The notes beneath the pieces were generated by a model. That model was not told the DNA's origin and made no database searches. It was given only the letters and a program-made list of their open reading frames with translations. A stretch of DNA of 64,000 nucleotides, taken from positions 65,052 through 129,051 of the forward strand of contig VXAY01002478.1 in NCBI GenBank assembly GCA_013399855.1, in the 5' to 3' direction. The position numbers and the translations under genes are program-made. Of the stretch, positions 27,835 through 39,990 are shown piece by piece (position 1 is the stretch's first letter; each line of letters begins with the position of its first letter). The stretch comes from Oxyruncus cristatus (taxonomy: Eukaryota > Chordata > Aves > Passeriformes > Cotingidae).

Positions 27835-28345
27835 GATTCCTTCCACCTGGGATGAACAAACCTCCCAGGGCAGCCCCTTCCAGTGCCTGACCACACCTTC
27901 CATGAAGAAATTCCTCCCGATGTCCAACCTGACCCTCCCCTGGCACAGCCTGAGGCCGTTCCCTCTCCTCCTGTCCCTTGTTCCCTGGGAGCAGAGCCCG
28001 AGCCCCCCCCGGCTCCCCCCTCCTGTCAGGGAGTTGCAGAGCCGGAAAGTCCCCCCTGAGCCTCCTTTTCTCCAGGCTGAGCCCCCTCAGCTGCTCCTGC
28101 TGCTCCGTTCCCTTCCGTGGACACAATCCAGCTCCTCAATGTCCTTCTTGTCCTGAGGGGCCCAAACTGGATACAGGACTCGAGGTGCGACTTCAGCAGA
28201 ACAGGGGAAGAATCGCTTCCCTGGTCCCGCTGCTGCACCATCTGGCAGAAGCCAGAGGTGCCTTTGGCCTTCTTGCCCACCTGGGCACACGCTGGCTCAC
28301 GTTCAGCCGGCTGTCAACCAGCACCTGCAGGGCCACTTTGCAGCC
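27835..28345 (-). mobile_element. CR1 LINE fragment of about 500 bp abutting the STRADA promoter
   Basis: The plus strand carries the complement of a long CR1 segment: CCCAGGGCAGCCCCTTCCAG, CTGACCACACCTTCCATGAA, TCCAACCTGACCCTCCCCTG, TTTTCTCCAGGCTGAGCCCC, CAATCCAGCTCCTCAATGTC, GGGGCCCAAACTGGATACAG and CTGGCTCACGTTCAGCCGGC. It is the longest CR1 copy in the window. Its 5'-ward side lies within about 80 bases of the STRADA CpG promoter. Confidence 0.9.
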
Positions 28346-28374
28346 CCTCCGTCCCAGCCCGCAGCGCTGTGACC

Positions 28375-28527
28375 CGGAGCGCAGGGCCCGTCGGTTCCCC
28401 CTCGCGCCCCCTCAGCGACCCAACATGGCGGCGGCTCCTGCCCCGCCCCCTCGCGCGGGAGCCCCGGACGTGACGTCACGAGCATCGCGCGTCGGCGCGG
28501 TGACGTCACGCGCAGCGCGTCCCGCCG
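28375..28527 (+). promoter_or_regulatory. STRADA: STRADA CpG promoter and noncoding first exon
   Basis: A CpG-dense block with a CCCCGCCCCC Sp1-type box (28441), a YY1/TISU-like CAACATGGCGGC (28421-28432) and two perfect cAMP-response palindromes TGACGTCA (28471-28478 and 28501-28508, exactly 30 bases apart). The first exon appears to end at 28527 with donor GTGAGC and to splice to the acceptor CGCAG at 28985. The transcription start is inferred, not seen. If it lies just upstream of the ATGGCGGC element, both palindromes fall inside the transcribed first exon. Confidence 0.65.
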
Positions 28528-28587
28528 GTGAGCGGCGGCCGCAGCCTGAGGGGTCCGTGAGGGGCCCCGGGGGGGCACCCGGGGAGG

Positions 28588-28878
28588 GGTCGGGCCTTTG
28601 TGAGGGCTCCGGGTGGCGCCCACCGGGGTCACCGCTCCCCTGGGGCCCTCCCGGGCTGAGGCTGGGGCCGGGTGAGGGGCTCAGGGGGGGACATCGAGGG
28701 TGTCGGTGCTTTGTGTGGGCCCCGGGCGGGTGTGGGGAGCCGTGGGTTGTCCGGGGCATCGGTGCTTTGTGAGGGCTCCTGACGGTGCTTATCGGGGTTT
28801 GCGCTCACCTGGGGCCGGGTGAGGGGCCCCGGGCGGGCGTGTTCGGGGATGTCGGTGCTTTGTGAGGGCTCCGGGCGG
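28588..28878 (+). repeat. Degenerate GC-rich minisatellite in STRADA intron 1
   Basis: A unit like TCGGTGCTTTGTGAGGGCTC recurs at about 28588, 28701, 28757 and 28850. Longer homology that includes CCTGGGGCCGGGTGAGGGGC is shared between the segments near 28.66 and 28.82 kb. Unit spacing is irregular (about 55-115 bp). Confidence 0.75.
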
Positions 28879-29030
28879 TTCCTGGCCGCGGTTGCGGGTC
28901 CGTGAGGAGCGGGGGGGATGCCCGGGGGTGTGGGCGCTGCCCGGTAAGGGGGTGACACTTTGACGCTGTGCTGCGTTCCCCGCAGGTGTCCCGCCCTTTC
29001 TGCTGCGCGCGGTCCCACAGCGGCGGATCC

Positions 29031-32000
29031 ATGTCTTTCCTTGTAAGTAAACCCGAGCGCATTAGGGTGAGTGTTGAAGACCTTCCAGCTTCCTTCGGGT
29101 CGGTACGACGAGCCTCGCGCTTTGTGCAGAGGGCGGCCGGGCCTGGAGAGCACCGTGAAGGCGCAGGGAAACTTAATTACACGGTCAATTATAGGGCGGG
29201 GATGGGTGTGCGACCAGCGCTGGTTAAAAAACACTGTGCTCAAGGATTTATTGCTACACACGTATCTCCTTGGTGTGCAGTGGGGCTGTAGAGGGCCTTG
29301 TAATGAGGAAAAGGGGCCATAATGCTGTTTATTTTCAGCCTTTCTTTCAAGAAGTGGCCACCTCACCTGTGTCACCTGTTTGTGTCTGTTTTTCCCTTCG
29401 CTTGCAAAGCTAAACTCAACAGCTTTGTTGGATTCTTCTTTTTTAAGTGAGGAGGTTTCCTGCAACAAAACCACTTTTGATGCCTTAAAATGCTACTGTT
29501 ATATACAAGTTTTGAGCTATTATCACCTAAAGACTCGTTGGTGCTTTCTAGGACCGGCTTCCCTTGTGCTAAAAGAAACATGAGCTGTTTCTTAAATTAT
29601 TTTGCCAAGTAGACAGATTCTACTCTGGGAGTGTTTGTGATTTATTGTTTAATACTAACTTCATGATCAACACTCGGCAAGCCTAAAATTTCATATTCCG
29701 TTATGTGTATAGATTTTTTTTTTTTCCTTTGAATTACAGTGTTGGGTAGGGGTAGAAACATTCCTAATGCTGTGATTTTCAAGCACGAATTCTGGAAGCT
29801 TTAAAAATCTTTAAAATCTTCACGTTCTAATTTTGCATTCAATCAGTAGACATATAACCAGGATATTTAAGTTCTGTAACATATCAGAGTTGTAGCATGC
29901 TGGTCATTTTTTGTGCATGTAGAAAAACTTGTTTGAATTATTAAAATGACGTTAATTTTACTGCATTTTAGTGCATGTTGGTTGGGAGTATAACAGCAGC
30001 ACCTCTGGGGTTGCTGAGTGCGTGTCACTGTCACAAACAGGGAATGTCCTTGTCCAGAGTAAGGATGTAACTGATTCCCTTGTGGGTTTTCTGGTGGGAA
30101 AGGGGGAAAAGAAACTTGCCTCCAGATGGAATAACTGATTGTGTGGAGGATTTTTATTTCTTTCAGCGGTGGGTGTCTGAGAAGTTCATTGTTGAGGGTT
30201 TAAGAGAGTTCGAGCTGTTTGGAGGTAAGTTTTCTACTCTCCTTAGATGACCTTGTTAGAAATGTTTTGTTTTAGCTGCAAGGTCTTGTTAATTTGGTAG
30301 TAAAGATGTGTCTTAACACTAAAAGAGGTGATTAAAGCTGCTTGTAGCACCAGGTCTGGTTATTCAAGCTGGCTAAGCACAGAAATTTAATGTGGAAGTG
30401 CCCTTTGGAAAGCAATTCCATCTTGATGACTGTACTATTTTTATTCTGTATTTCTTAGCATAACCACTTTTTTTTTTTTTTTCTTCTTATGCAAAAGGTG
30501 GATTTGGGGTTTGGGAAAGATAATTATGATTTTCTGAGTAAAAGTGGATTTTGAAACTGCTGATGGCTCCCCAGTGTGCCTGCAGAGGGCTGATGGGTTT
30601 GTGCTCTGCCTTGTGCATAAAACCCAAAATTGCCCACTAGGATGCAGAATTCCCGATTGGTGACATGGAAAAAATCAGCATAGAAATATGTCTAGACCTT
30701 GAGCTTTCAGGTGGAGTGGAAGAATTTTTATTACTTTGGATAATTTTCAGTAGTTTCTTTTGTGTTTAAGTGTCATCTTGGAACGTGTTTAGAATCAGAA
30801 GGAGTTGAGGTTGAAAGAGACCTTTACAGATCATGTAATCCACCCCCCTTGCCATGAGCAGGGACATGACAGAGGGATATTTAGGGCTATAATTAAAAAA
30901 AAACCTGTCACCTTACACTTCTGTCAAATATATGAACAGTAGCACTGTTTGAACCTCTCTAATTCCCGTACGTGTATTGAAATTTTATGTGTAAATTAAA
31001 TGTATAAAGCAAAGGACTGTGTCTATTTGATATCAGAAAGTGCCGTGTAGGGTTATTTACTCAGTTTTCCAGCTATATTTTAATGGGTACCTGCTGAACA
31101 CAACATGGTGAACAATTAATTTCTTTACTCCAGAGCAGCCTCCGGGTGACTCTCGGAGAAAAGTAAGTGACTTGTGCAGGCTGTGGTGCTGTGGTTCATT
31201 GCATGGAGATTATTCCTTGTGGAAGTTTTGATTTTTTTTTTTTTTTCCTTTCTTTCTTATCTTAGTTATATATCTCATCTCTGTATTTAGCTCTACAAGT
31301 GTGGAAACGGGTTTCACCCTGGAGTGGAGGTTTTGGTGTGTGGTTTCTCAAGCTCTCTGCGATAAGCCAAAAATTTAAACTCTGTCTCTCGGATTTGGGT
31401 TTGTCATCCCCTCTCCCCCCCCAGCCCCTCGAGGGTCTCTTTTTGAGGTGACTTAGATCTGATTCTTCGGAGAATGAAGGAAGAGGTTAGTTTGGTGGTC
31501 ATTTTCAGAGCCAATTCCGTGCCCGATTTGCCTCCTAAAAAAGTAAAATCACTCCCAGACACGGGGTGTTCAAAAATGTGCAGCCACAAAAACGTGGCCG
31601 TCGAAACCTTTACCTTGGTGGTGTTTTTTCTCCAGGCCCTGGTTCATAATGAGCACATAAAATAGCACGACTTACAATACAATATTTCTGCCTAAATTTC
31701 ATCCCCCACACCACACTGAAACATCTCTGTGTGCAGGTGATGCTCTAGTTGAAGCTAATTGCAAACGTGAATTAAATGCGATTTGATTATAACTCTGTCA
31801 GTTCAAGCTTCTTATAATTGATTTTTGTGCCAGTGTCTGTAATTTGCTGGCACAAACAAAGCTGAAAATAGGAGATGTATTAGGAATGTTTTGTATAAAA
31901 TTGAGTAAATTCACACCTTTTTTAAATGGCTGAGTGCTACACATATGCTGGGCTGGAAACAAGTTGAGATTAGCATCTGTTTTGGTTTTGTTAAAGTGTT

Positions 32001-35000
32001 CACTTGGGGTTTGGACACTTTTGCTGATTCTCGTTTTGAATTTTATATCTAAATAAAAGCCTTTTTTTTTTTTTTTNNNNNNNNNNNNNNNNNNNNNNNN
32101 NNNNNNNNNNNNNNNNNNNNNNNNNNNNNNNNNNNNNNNNNNNNNNNNNNNNNNNNNNTTTTTTTTTTCCCCCCCAGCAGGGCTGTAGAAAAAAGTAAAT
32201 AATTTGGGGAGAGGGGTGGGAGGAAAATTTATGTTGCTTGTGCTGGTAGTGAGCGAGGGAATGAGGAGGTGGAGAGGAAGGCAGCAGAACAAGACTGATA
32301 TTCCCTCTTCATAACTCAGGGGAATGCCATTTGGCAAATGCAGATCCTTGCAAGCATCACACTGTGCTGTGGCATTTATACCAGTGGTTGCCTTTCAAAG
32401 ATTTAATTTCCTTTAAATCTATCTCAAATTAAAATCAGCTCCAGGAGCTGTAAAGCCAGCTCTGAATGAATGTCGTGCCATGAAGCTGCTTCATTTTGCA
32501 GCTGCTTTTGCCTTTGACCATACACCAAAAGTTATCCCGTGTGAAACCACTGAGGAGCTTTTTGCAGTTATCTCATAAATGACATTTCAGTTTAACTTTC
32601 TTTGTTTTAAACTCTTGTATGGTGTGGATAAGTTTCTGGTAGAGCTCCTTTTGCATTAACTCTGTTATTGGTCACTGCTAACATGAGGAGAGGTGAGTGA
32701 AGACCTCCTCCTGGAAGACTTAAAAAAGAGGATTTACAGCCTTTTTCCATTACCGTACAGCCTACACCATTAATAAGATTAAATTTCTTTAATTCTTTGC
32801 ATCTGTTTTGTTGGCTTATGCTCTATCTGGAGTGGACTTTATTAAAGCAAACCACTTATGTGTTGCTCAGTGTCTCACCCGCTGTCACCGCTCCATAACT
32901 GCTTCCCAGCCTCCTGCTTCCATCTCCTTGGTGGTGCCTTTCTGCTTCAGAGGTTTCCATCTGCCTGTGTGTCTCTCCTGGCAATCTTGGTGTTGACAGG
33001 ACTGTGTGAAATCGCTGCAGGAAGCAATGAATGATAACAATCGAGATCAGAACTGACGGGCCTCTTTAGCAGAAGTTTGAAATCCCGAGTGGGAAGTTGC
33101 TGCCTGTTGTGAGCCAAGGAACGGCGCGGTAGTTCTAGGACTAGGAGAAAGGATTTGGGAGTGCCGGTCCTGAGACAGGACTGAGTTGTTTGAGCTGAAA
33201 TTATACCCCGGCACTGGTCACAAATCTTAGTTTTTGCCTTTTCCCTTCCTGGAAAAATTTTTTAAAGGTAGGCAGTGTGCTGTTCATAGCCAGTTGAAAA
33301 GGTGGGACTTGGGAAGTGTGACTCTTTAGCTTCCTCCCAAAGTACATCTGGGGACCCAGAGGTGATTTGCAGCAAAATGCTGTCTGTGCTCTTTGCATTT
33401 ACCCCGTGCTGAGGGTAGAACAGCAAGTTCCTTGTTTTCCAGCTGTCACTGTGTTGTTTCCATCTTTCAGTGATGGAAATAAAAAAAAAAAGGGAGTTTG
33501 CTGTCGTACTGGGAAAAGGCACCAACCTTTTCTGCTTCATGTACCACGAGAAAAGGTCTGATAAAGGGCATTTTCAGTTGGTGAAGAATGAGGTGGAAAA
33601 ATTGAGCTGGAGTTCCAAATGTCAGGAGGAGTTAATGTGCTGGAAATTCGAGATAACGAAATGCGATTTTTAGGCGCCAAATAAATTCTCATCCCCCTTT
33701 GGATGCATTCCTGGTGACTTTGGAATTTGAGGGAGTTGGAAGGTATAAAGGGACCCTGTAAGAACATCGGAGTTTATCATCTGCAAAACCCTGCTTGGGA
33801 AGATGTACGTGTGTGTAAATAAGGCAGAAAGCTTTGTGTCAGATGGAGTGAGGGAAAGCTGACAGGCTTGGGAATGCTGCTTCCCCCTGTGGTGGTGGGG
33901 CTTCTTTATCCCTTTTTTTTCCTCCCCCTTTTTTTTTTTTCTTTTCTGTAAGCACTAATGCTTTGCAGTTTTTGCTTTCATGTGGAGCTTCTCTTTTCAC
34001 GTGTGTCCGATTTCCTTCATCCCTTGTGCCATTCAGCTAAGCAGCTTTAGCTGTGCTGGGCTTATCCCAGGTGGAAACCAGGAGCCCCAGCATCCATCAG
34101 GAACTGCCACGGTGAAAGGAAGTGCTGGGAACAAGCTTCCCTTTGGCTCTTGCTCAGGCAACAGGATGGTGGCACAGGAGTTTGTAATTAATGGGAGAAA
34201 GGCAGTTACCTTAAAGCAGCGCTCAGGCTCTCCTGGGAGATAATAATTGGCTTTATCCAAATATTCCGGAATAAATTCTGGCTTCCAGTGATTAGCAACC
34301 AACCTGTTACTTGTTTCGTAACACAGATGTCTGGATCTTCTGAAATGAGGCATCTCCTGAATTTCAATTGATAAATGACTATTTAAGAGTGTTATAACAG
34401 TAATTAAATCCTCTTCTACATTCAGTACTGCCATTGTTTTGAGGTGTGTGATGATATAAGGCGCAGGTGATTTTTTCCAGCGGATGATCTTTATTTCTTT
34501 TGACCTGACTTCCTTTTTTTTTCCCCCCAGACCAATGAGGCGAGCTCCGAGTCGATAGCTTCTTCCCCTAAAAGGGACACCATGAGCAACTTCCTTCCAG
34601 ACAGCAGCTGCTATGAGTTGCTCACTATCATAGGTAATTCTGGAGGGCTGGAGGATCAGAGCCTGCTTTGGCAGAGAAAACAACTTGGACAGATTGTTGG
34701 CCTTTTCTTGATTGATTGCTTATTTTTGACATTAGGTGTCTGTCATCTTTGATTTTGAACTCACTCGAATAAAAAATGAGACTGGTTGAAAACCAGTCCT
34801 AAAGGCGTTCAGCTGGGAGGTGGGTTAGTGATACTGGGGGTGCAGTACAGTCAGCAGAAGCAGCCTGAAACCTGTCCTTGGTGGTCTTGACCACTTTATT
34901 TTTACCTCAGTCTTGAATTGGAAGGACAGGGTAATATTACTGGCTAGGAGGATTCCTCTCAGTGGGATACCTGCCAAGGAAAGTGGTATCTGATGGAACG

Positions 35001-38000
35001 ATTACTCTTTTTCACAAGGCCCAAAATAGTTTCAGTAAACGAGCGTGAAGGTGGTGGAAGGGTCAAGGGCTGGAGGAGTTCTCCAAAGGGGTGTGGTTCC
35101 AGAAGTGTTGCTGAAGCTTTAATGCCTTTCCTTTCAGGCAGAGGCTTCGAAGACCTGATGGTTGTGAACCTGGCCAGGTATAAACCCACAGGAGAGTACG
35201 TCACCGTCAGAAGAGTGAACCTGGAGGCCTGCACGAACGAGATGGTCACGTTCCTGCAGGTAACACCAAGCTGAGGAGAGGACAGAGACAGCAAGAGCTG
35301 TGCTTATCAATACTGCAGTTGTGTTTCTGCATTTACTAAATCTAATCAAAACATTTTTTTTTTTTTAAATTATTTTTATTTTTAGGGGGAACTTCATGTT
35401 TCCAAGCTCTTCAACCACCCGAACATCGTGCCATACAAAGCAACTTTCATAGCTGACAATGAGCTGTGGGTTGTGACATCTTTCATGGCCTATGGTAGGT
35501 GGAGAGGGGATACCTTTGCCCTCACCGTTATACTGTGTGAAATGAAATGAAATGGAAGAGATGAGGTATCCTCGGGGCTTCTGTTCTGACAAGGGGGTGT
35601 TTTGTTTCTTTTTAGGCTCTGCAAAAGATTTAATCTGTACCCATTTTATGGATGGGATGAGTGAACTGGCCATTGCATATATCCTCCAAGGTGTATTGAA
35701 AGCACTTGACTACATCCACCACATGGGCTATGTACATAGGTATTAAAGAAAAAAAATTGATGCATTTTCCTTCTTTTGGAAGTTCTTGGAAATACTGCTC
35801 AGAGTAGAGCAGAGAGGATGATTCTGGAGACACTGAACAAGTTAAGCTTTGTATTACTTTGCTGTTGGAGCAAATTAGTTTTATATTCATGGGAGATGAT
35901 ATCACTGACCTTACTAAGCTGCAGGAAAGTGTCACCGTGGAACAGACTTATCCTGAAACCACAATCCATAAACTTTAGTCCTGCATTTCTCCCTGCCACA
36001 GAAGCATTCTTTGGGAACATGCAAAGGGGGTGAATAGAGTCCTGTTAATGTTTGTAGAAGTGGTCCCAGGATGGTTGTTTAGGAGTCTCAGTGTCCTGGT
36101 AGGGGGCTGATCAGCTGTTGTCCTGTGCATTGAGTTGCCCAGTGAAGTAAAGGCAGGGAACCTGACTGTTTTTCCCTTCTTTTCCCAGGAGTGTTAAAGC
36201 CAGCCATATCCTGATCTCTGTGGATGGGAAGGTGTACCTCTCTGGCCTGAGGAGTAACCTGAGTATGATCAACCACGGGCAGCGACTCAAAGTTGTTCAT
36301 GACTTCCCCAAATACAGCATCAAAGTGCTGCCTTGGCTCAGTCCTGAGGTCTTGCAGCAGGTGTGTTTAAAAAAACTGCTTGTGTTTAGTGATCTCTGGT
36401 ATCTCTGTGGAATATTCTGAGTTCTTAGGGCACCTTAGGGGAGTGTAGCAGGGGGGAAACAAAACCCACAGAGTTCCTTTTTCTTGTGATGAGCTCTATG
36501 CTTTTTTTCCTGTCCTTTTTACCTCAAAACAAGTCACCCCCTAGCCAGGGGAAACTTGTGTTCCTGTCAGAAAGGGAAATTGCTGAACAGACAGAAGGTG
36601 TTGAAGTGCAAGGAAAATGAAGGGTAGAGACTAGAAGGAACAGATTTGGGGTGGGTGCAGGGAAACTCTGACAAATTTATCTATTTGATTAAATAGTTTA
36701 ACTGTAGCTACCTCTACAGATTGTCTCATGAGCACAGTGTCACATCAGGTGCCAGTTACCCCAAGGCAGATGCCAACCCTACTCGCTGGCTGATTGCAGC
36801 TGCATAAATATTGCCCTTAACTGCGTGTTTTAACAAACCGGAACACCCCACCCCAGTAATATCTGTGGGTTGTGCTGTTCCTGCTCCAATCATCTGGGTT
36901 TGCTGACTTGCATATCAGATCATGGGTACTTGCCCAGTCGATCACATCCAACTGCCCAGGGGCTAATTTTTCTCTTCCCTTTCGTGTAGAACCTCCAGGG
37001 CTACGACGCCAAGTCTGACATTTACAGCGTGGGGATAACGGCCTGTGAGCTGGCAAACGGACACGTCCCGTTTAAAGACATGCCTTCGACTCAGGTGAGG
37101 TTTGGAAGCTGCTCCTTTCTCGTCCTGTACCCTGGCACATGGAGCTGCTTTGCTGGGCTGGGGAAGACAGAAGGGTGCTGCGCCTGTGTGAGTGGGAAGT
37201 CTCGGCTGTCTCGCGTCCTCTGTGTGTGATGTTGCTTGTGCCCTGCCCTTCCAGATGCTCTTGGAAAAGCTGAATGGAACCGTTCCCTGCCTGCTGGACA
37301 CCACCACAATTCCTGCTGACGAGCTGACTATGAAGACCTCCCGTTCCAGTGCTAATTATGGGATGGGTGAGAGCACGGCCATCAGCAACGCGCGAGCGGC
37401 CAACGGAGAGCCAGCCCTGCACCCGTATCTCCGCACCTTCTCCACCTACTTCCATAACTTCGTGGAGCAGTGCCTCCAGAGGAACCCTGACTTCAGGTAA
37501 AGCCAGGTGAAAGCTGCTCTTCACACCTGGTTGAACTGTGGGAGTCAGCAGAGTTCAAAGTGTTCTTTCCCAAGGTGTGGTGGAGGGAGGATGTGCTCCA
37601 TCCACTGAGGATGTAAAACAGAGCAGTGTTAACGCTGAGCACTTTCTAGGAGGATTCCTTTTACATCTTTCTTTGGGGAGTAGAATGGTGCTGGCACATC
37701 AAGAAAAGAAACTGGACAACTGGAATTTCTGGCCCCTGTAAGACCGTTTTTACCCAGTTCCCATCACTCTGCTCTTCAGCCAGCAGAGAATAATGATGGG
37801 ATCAAGAGCTGCATTTTCCTCTGTAGTGAGGGCAGGGTCATCTGTAGCCATGACAGACTTCTCTGGCATGTCCCACTGCTCAGAAACTGTCCTTGGCCAG
37901 ATTCTGGAGTGAGCAAGTAGGTAACTGTAAAGTCAGAAAGAAGGTTGGACTTACATAAAATATTATGTGATATGAAATACTTAATAACTGTGCTACTGGT

Positions 38001-38703
38001 GACAAAAGAGAGATACCCAATAAATGAGAAATGGGAGAGGCAGGAAGGACTGGTCTTTTCTTCCTTCTGCTACCTGACTTCAAAGACTGACACACTTTCT
38101 TGTGTGCTTACTTGATTCTCCCTCCCTTCCACAGGCCAAGCGCGGGCACTCTGCTCAGTCACCCCTTTTTCAAGCAGGTAAGGAAGCAATTTATCTGTAG
38201 TTATCTTGCTGTGTCACTGAACCCGAGGGTGGGCCTGCTGAGTTGCTGAATTCTCTGTGATCTGAAGGACTAAGTCAGGTTGGTGACTGTAGTGCAGAGT
38301 GGTGATCCCTCATCCTCCTGGGCGTGCACGGGCTGTTCCTGAAGCGTCCCTTATCTAACAGGGCTTGTAAATCTGCCTGTCCCGTGTGCCACGACAGTTC
38401 TTCACCCACAGGCTGTTGAGTTCTGGGGCGAGGCAGTTCTGACCTGGTCCTTCCCAAGACCAGACAAGCGAGGTGTGCGTTTCCTGCCGGGCGGTGCTGC
38501 CCGGGTGTGGGGCAGCCCCTGAGCAGGCGAGTTCTCTCCGCTCTGTGCAGATCAAGCGCCGCGCGTCCGAAGCGCTCCCCGAACTTCTGCGCCCCGTCAC
38601 CCCCATCACCAACTTGGAAGGGACACAGCCCCAGGATCCCAGTGGCATTTTTGGGTTGGTGTCAAATCTGGAGCAGTTGGATGTGGATGACTGGGAGTTC
38701 TAG
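29031..38703 (+). CDS. STRADA: STRADA, STE20-related pseudokinase and LKB1 activator
   Basis: Pseudokinase subunit that binds LKB1 (STK11) and MO25 (CAB39) in the cytoplasm and activates LKB1 allosterically, upstream of AMPK. Coding exons: 29031-29066, 30167-30224, 31134-31162, 34531-34633, 35138-35259, 35386-35494, 35616-35739, 36189-36360, 36990-37094, 37255-37496, 38135-38177, 38551-38703. These join in phase to exactly 431 aa plus TAG, the human length. It opens [14 protein letters not shown]. Catalytic motifs are degenerate as expected: the VAIK lysine is replaced in VTVRR (about residue 100), HRD is HRS (about 194) and DFG is GLR (about 213-215). The C-terminal WEF is the MO25-binding motif. 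The third coding exon is only 29 bp. A perfect donor, GTAAGT, lies inside the first coding exon at 29043. Confidence 0.98.
30793..30870 (-). mobile_element. Diverged CR1 3' fragment in STRADA intron
   Basis: The plus strand reads GAGTTGAGGTTGAAAGAGAC, CTTTACAGATCATGTAATCC and GCCATGAGCAGGGACATGAC, an older CR1 3' end in reverse orientation. Confidence 0.8.
32077..32158. other. Assembly gap (82 N) in a poly-T tract, STRADA intron
   Basis: Ns are bounded by T runs on both sides, so this is a homopolymer assembly break rather than missing coding sequence. It lies in the 3.4-kb intron between 31163 and 34530, which otherwise shows no gene. Confidence 0.98.
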
Positions 38704-39990
38704 AAAAACAGGGACTACGCTGAGGTCCGGAGGAGAGTTCTGGACGTTGTATTTATTGCTCCTGCTCATAAAAGCTGATGAATGTTACACACAGAAGAGT
38801 TTACAGGTCCTTGGGAAGGAACTTCAGCTGCCTGTTCACTTAAGAAGTAGCCTGGAAACACAGACAGACCTGAGCTGGGAAAGGATCAACCCAAGGAACT
38901 GTGGAGTATTCCAGATGGTGCAGTGCCCAGCGCCCCCACCCTCGGAGCTAAGCACTGGTAGATCACTTGAGGGGGATGAGTGAGTTTGTGTAGTTATGGT
39001 CTCTATTTATGTGTTTCTAAAAATCACTGGCTTCCTCCTATCACAGTTGAGGCTGCATGTCCCTACCCTCTGTGGTTCTTTCTCTTTTAAGGGTGCCTTA
39101 GAGTTGAGGGGAGGTGGGCAGCTCTTAGTTTTGGGCATTCTCTTAGAACTAATCAGATTCCTGTTACAGTGTTGTCACAGGGCAGGTTTGATGGGGACAA
39201 AAGGGATTATGTTCTTAGTTACTGCTTTGTGATGGAAAATGGGAGATCAAAGACAAGCCGGTGCCATTCCAGGCACTCTTGCTGCACTGGGCATTCTCTG
39301 CAGCACTGGATTCTGCCGGTTCTGGAGAGGGCTTTTGAAGACTCCTCCCTCGATGCTGAGCACTCTGAACTCCAGGTCAGACAGGACCTTCCAGCCTCCC
39401 CTCCCAGCTGCCTCTGTCACCAGGGCAGTGGATGCCTGTACCACGAACCAGCTTTTTTATCCCCATCCAGTTGAACCTCATGCTGTCTGGGCTGGTTTCA
39501 CAGCACACCGCGCTCTTACCAGCTTGTTTTCAGTGATTTACCCTGGCAGAAAGTCAGTTGATTTTCCTGCTGAATCCTCTTGCTGATGACTCCTGTACAG
39601 AACTGAACTTCACCCTTCCATTACCACTGCTGTTCTGCCTTCCCTGACTGACTGACAGGTCAAAGCTGCTCTCGTGGCTCCCTGTGTTTCATGGCTGTGT
39701 GACTCTGCCCTGCTGCTGTGGCAGCTCTCCCCCATTCCACGGGGTTTGGGGTTTTGTTTTTGGAGGTGTATTTAAGGCTTTTAGTTTGACTTTTCCGAGG
39801 ACCACTGGTGCTGGAGATCGTCTACTCTTTATTGAAGCACTGAGAATCCTTGTGTGGGTGCAGTTGATGGGAGTAGTGGTGCTGGCAGCAGGTCCTTCTT
39901 GTGTTTATAAACCTTACTTGAACCCAGATAAAGTTTGTTACTCTAGTTTTTTGCCAAAACAAATAAAATATTTCTGAAGTTGTTTTTTTT
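38704..39990 (+). other. STRADA: STRADA 3' UTR with AATAAA at 39962
   Basis: About 1.25 kb follows the STRADA stop without interruption by repeats. It ends in AATAAA (39962-39967) followed by a T- and G-rich downstream element (GAAGTTGTTTTTTTT), a good match for a cleavage and polyadenylation site near 39.98 kb. Confidence 0.7.

Noticed and set aside
27978..28772. 264-codon plus-strand ORF over the STRADA promoter
   Set aside because: It begins in CR1 and crosses the CpG promoter, the first-exon donor and the intron 1 minisatellite. No domain is visible; GC composition explains the openness.
28629..29474. 281-codon minus-strand ORF antisense to STRADA exon 2
   Set aside because: Pro/Arg-rich translation of the GC-rich minisatellite complement. 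No homology was recognised and it lies antisense to a verified coding exon.
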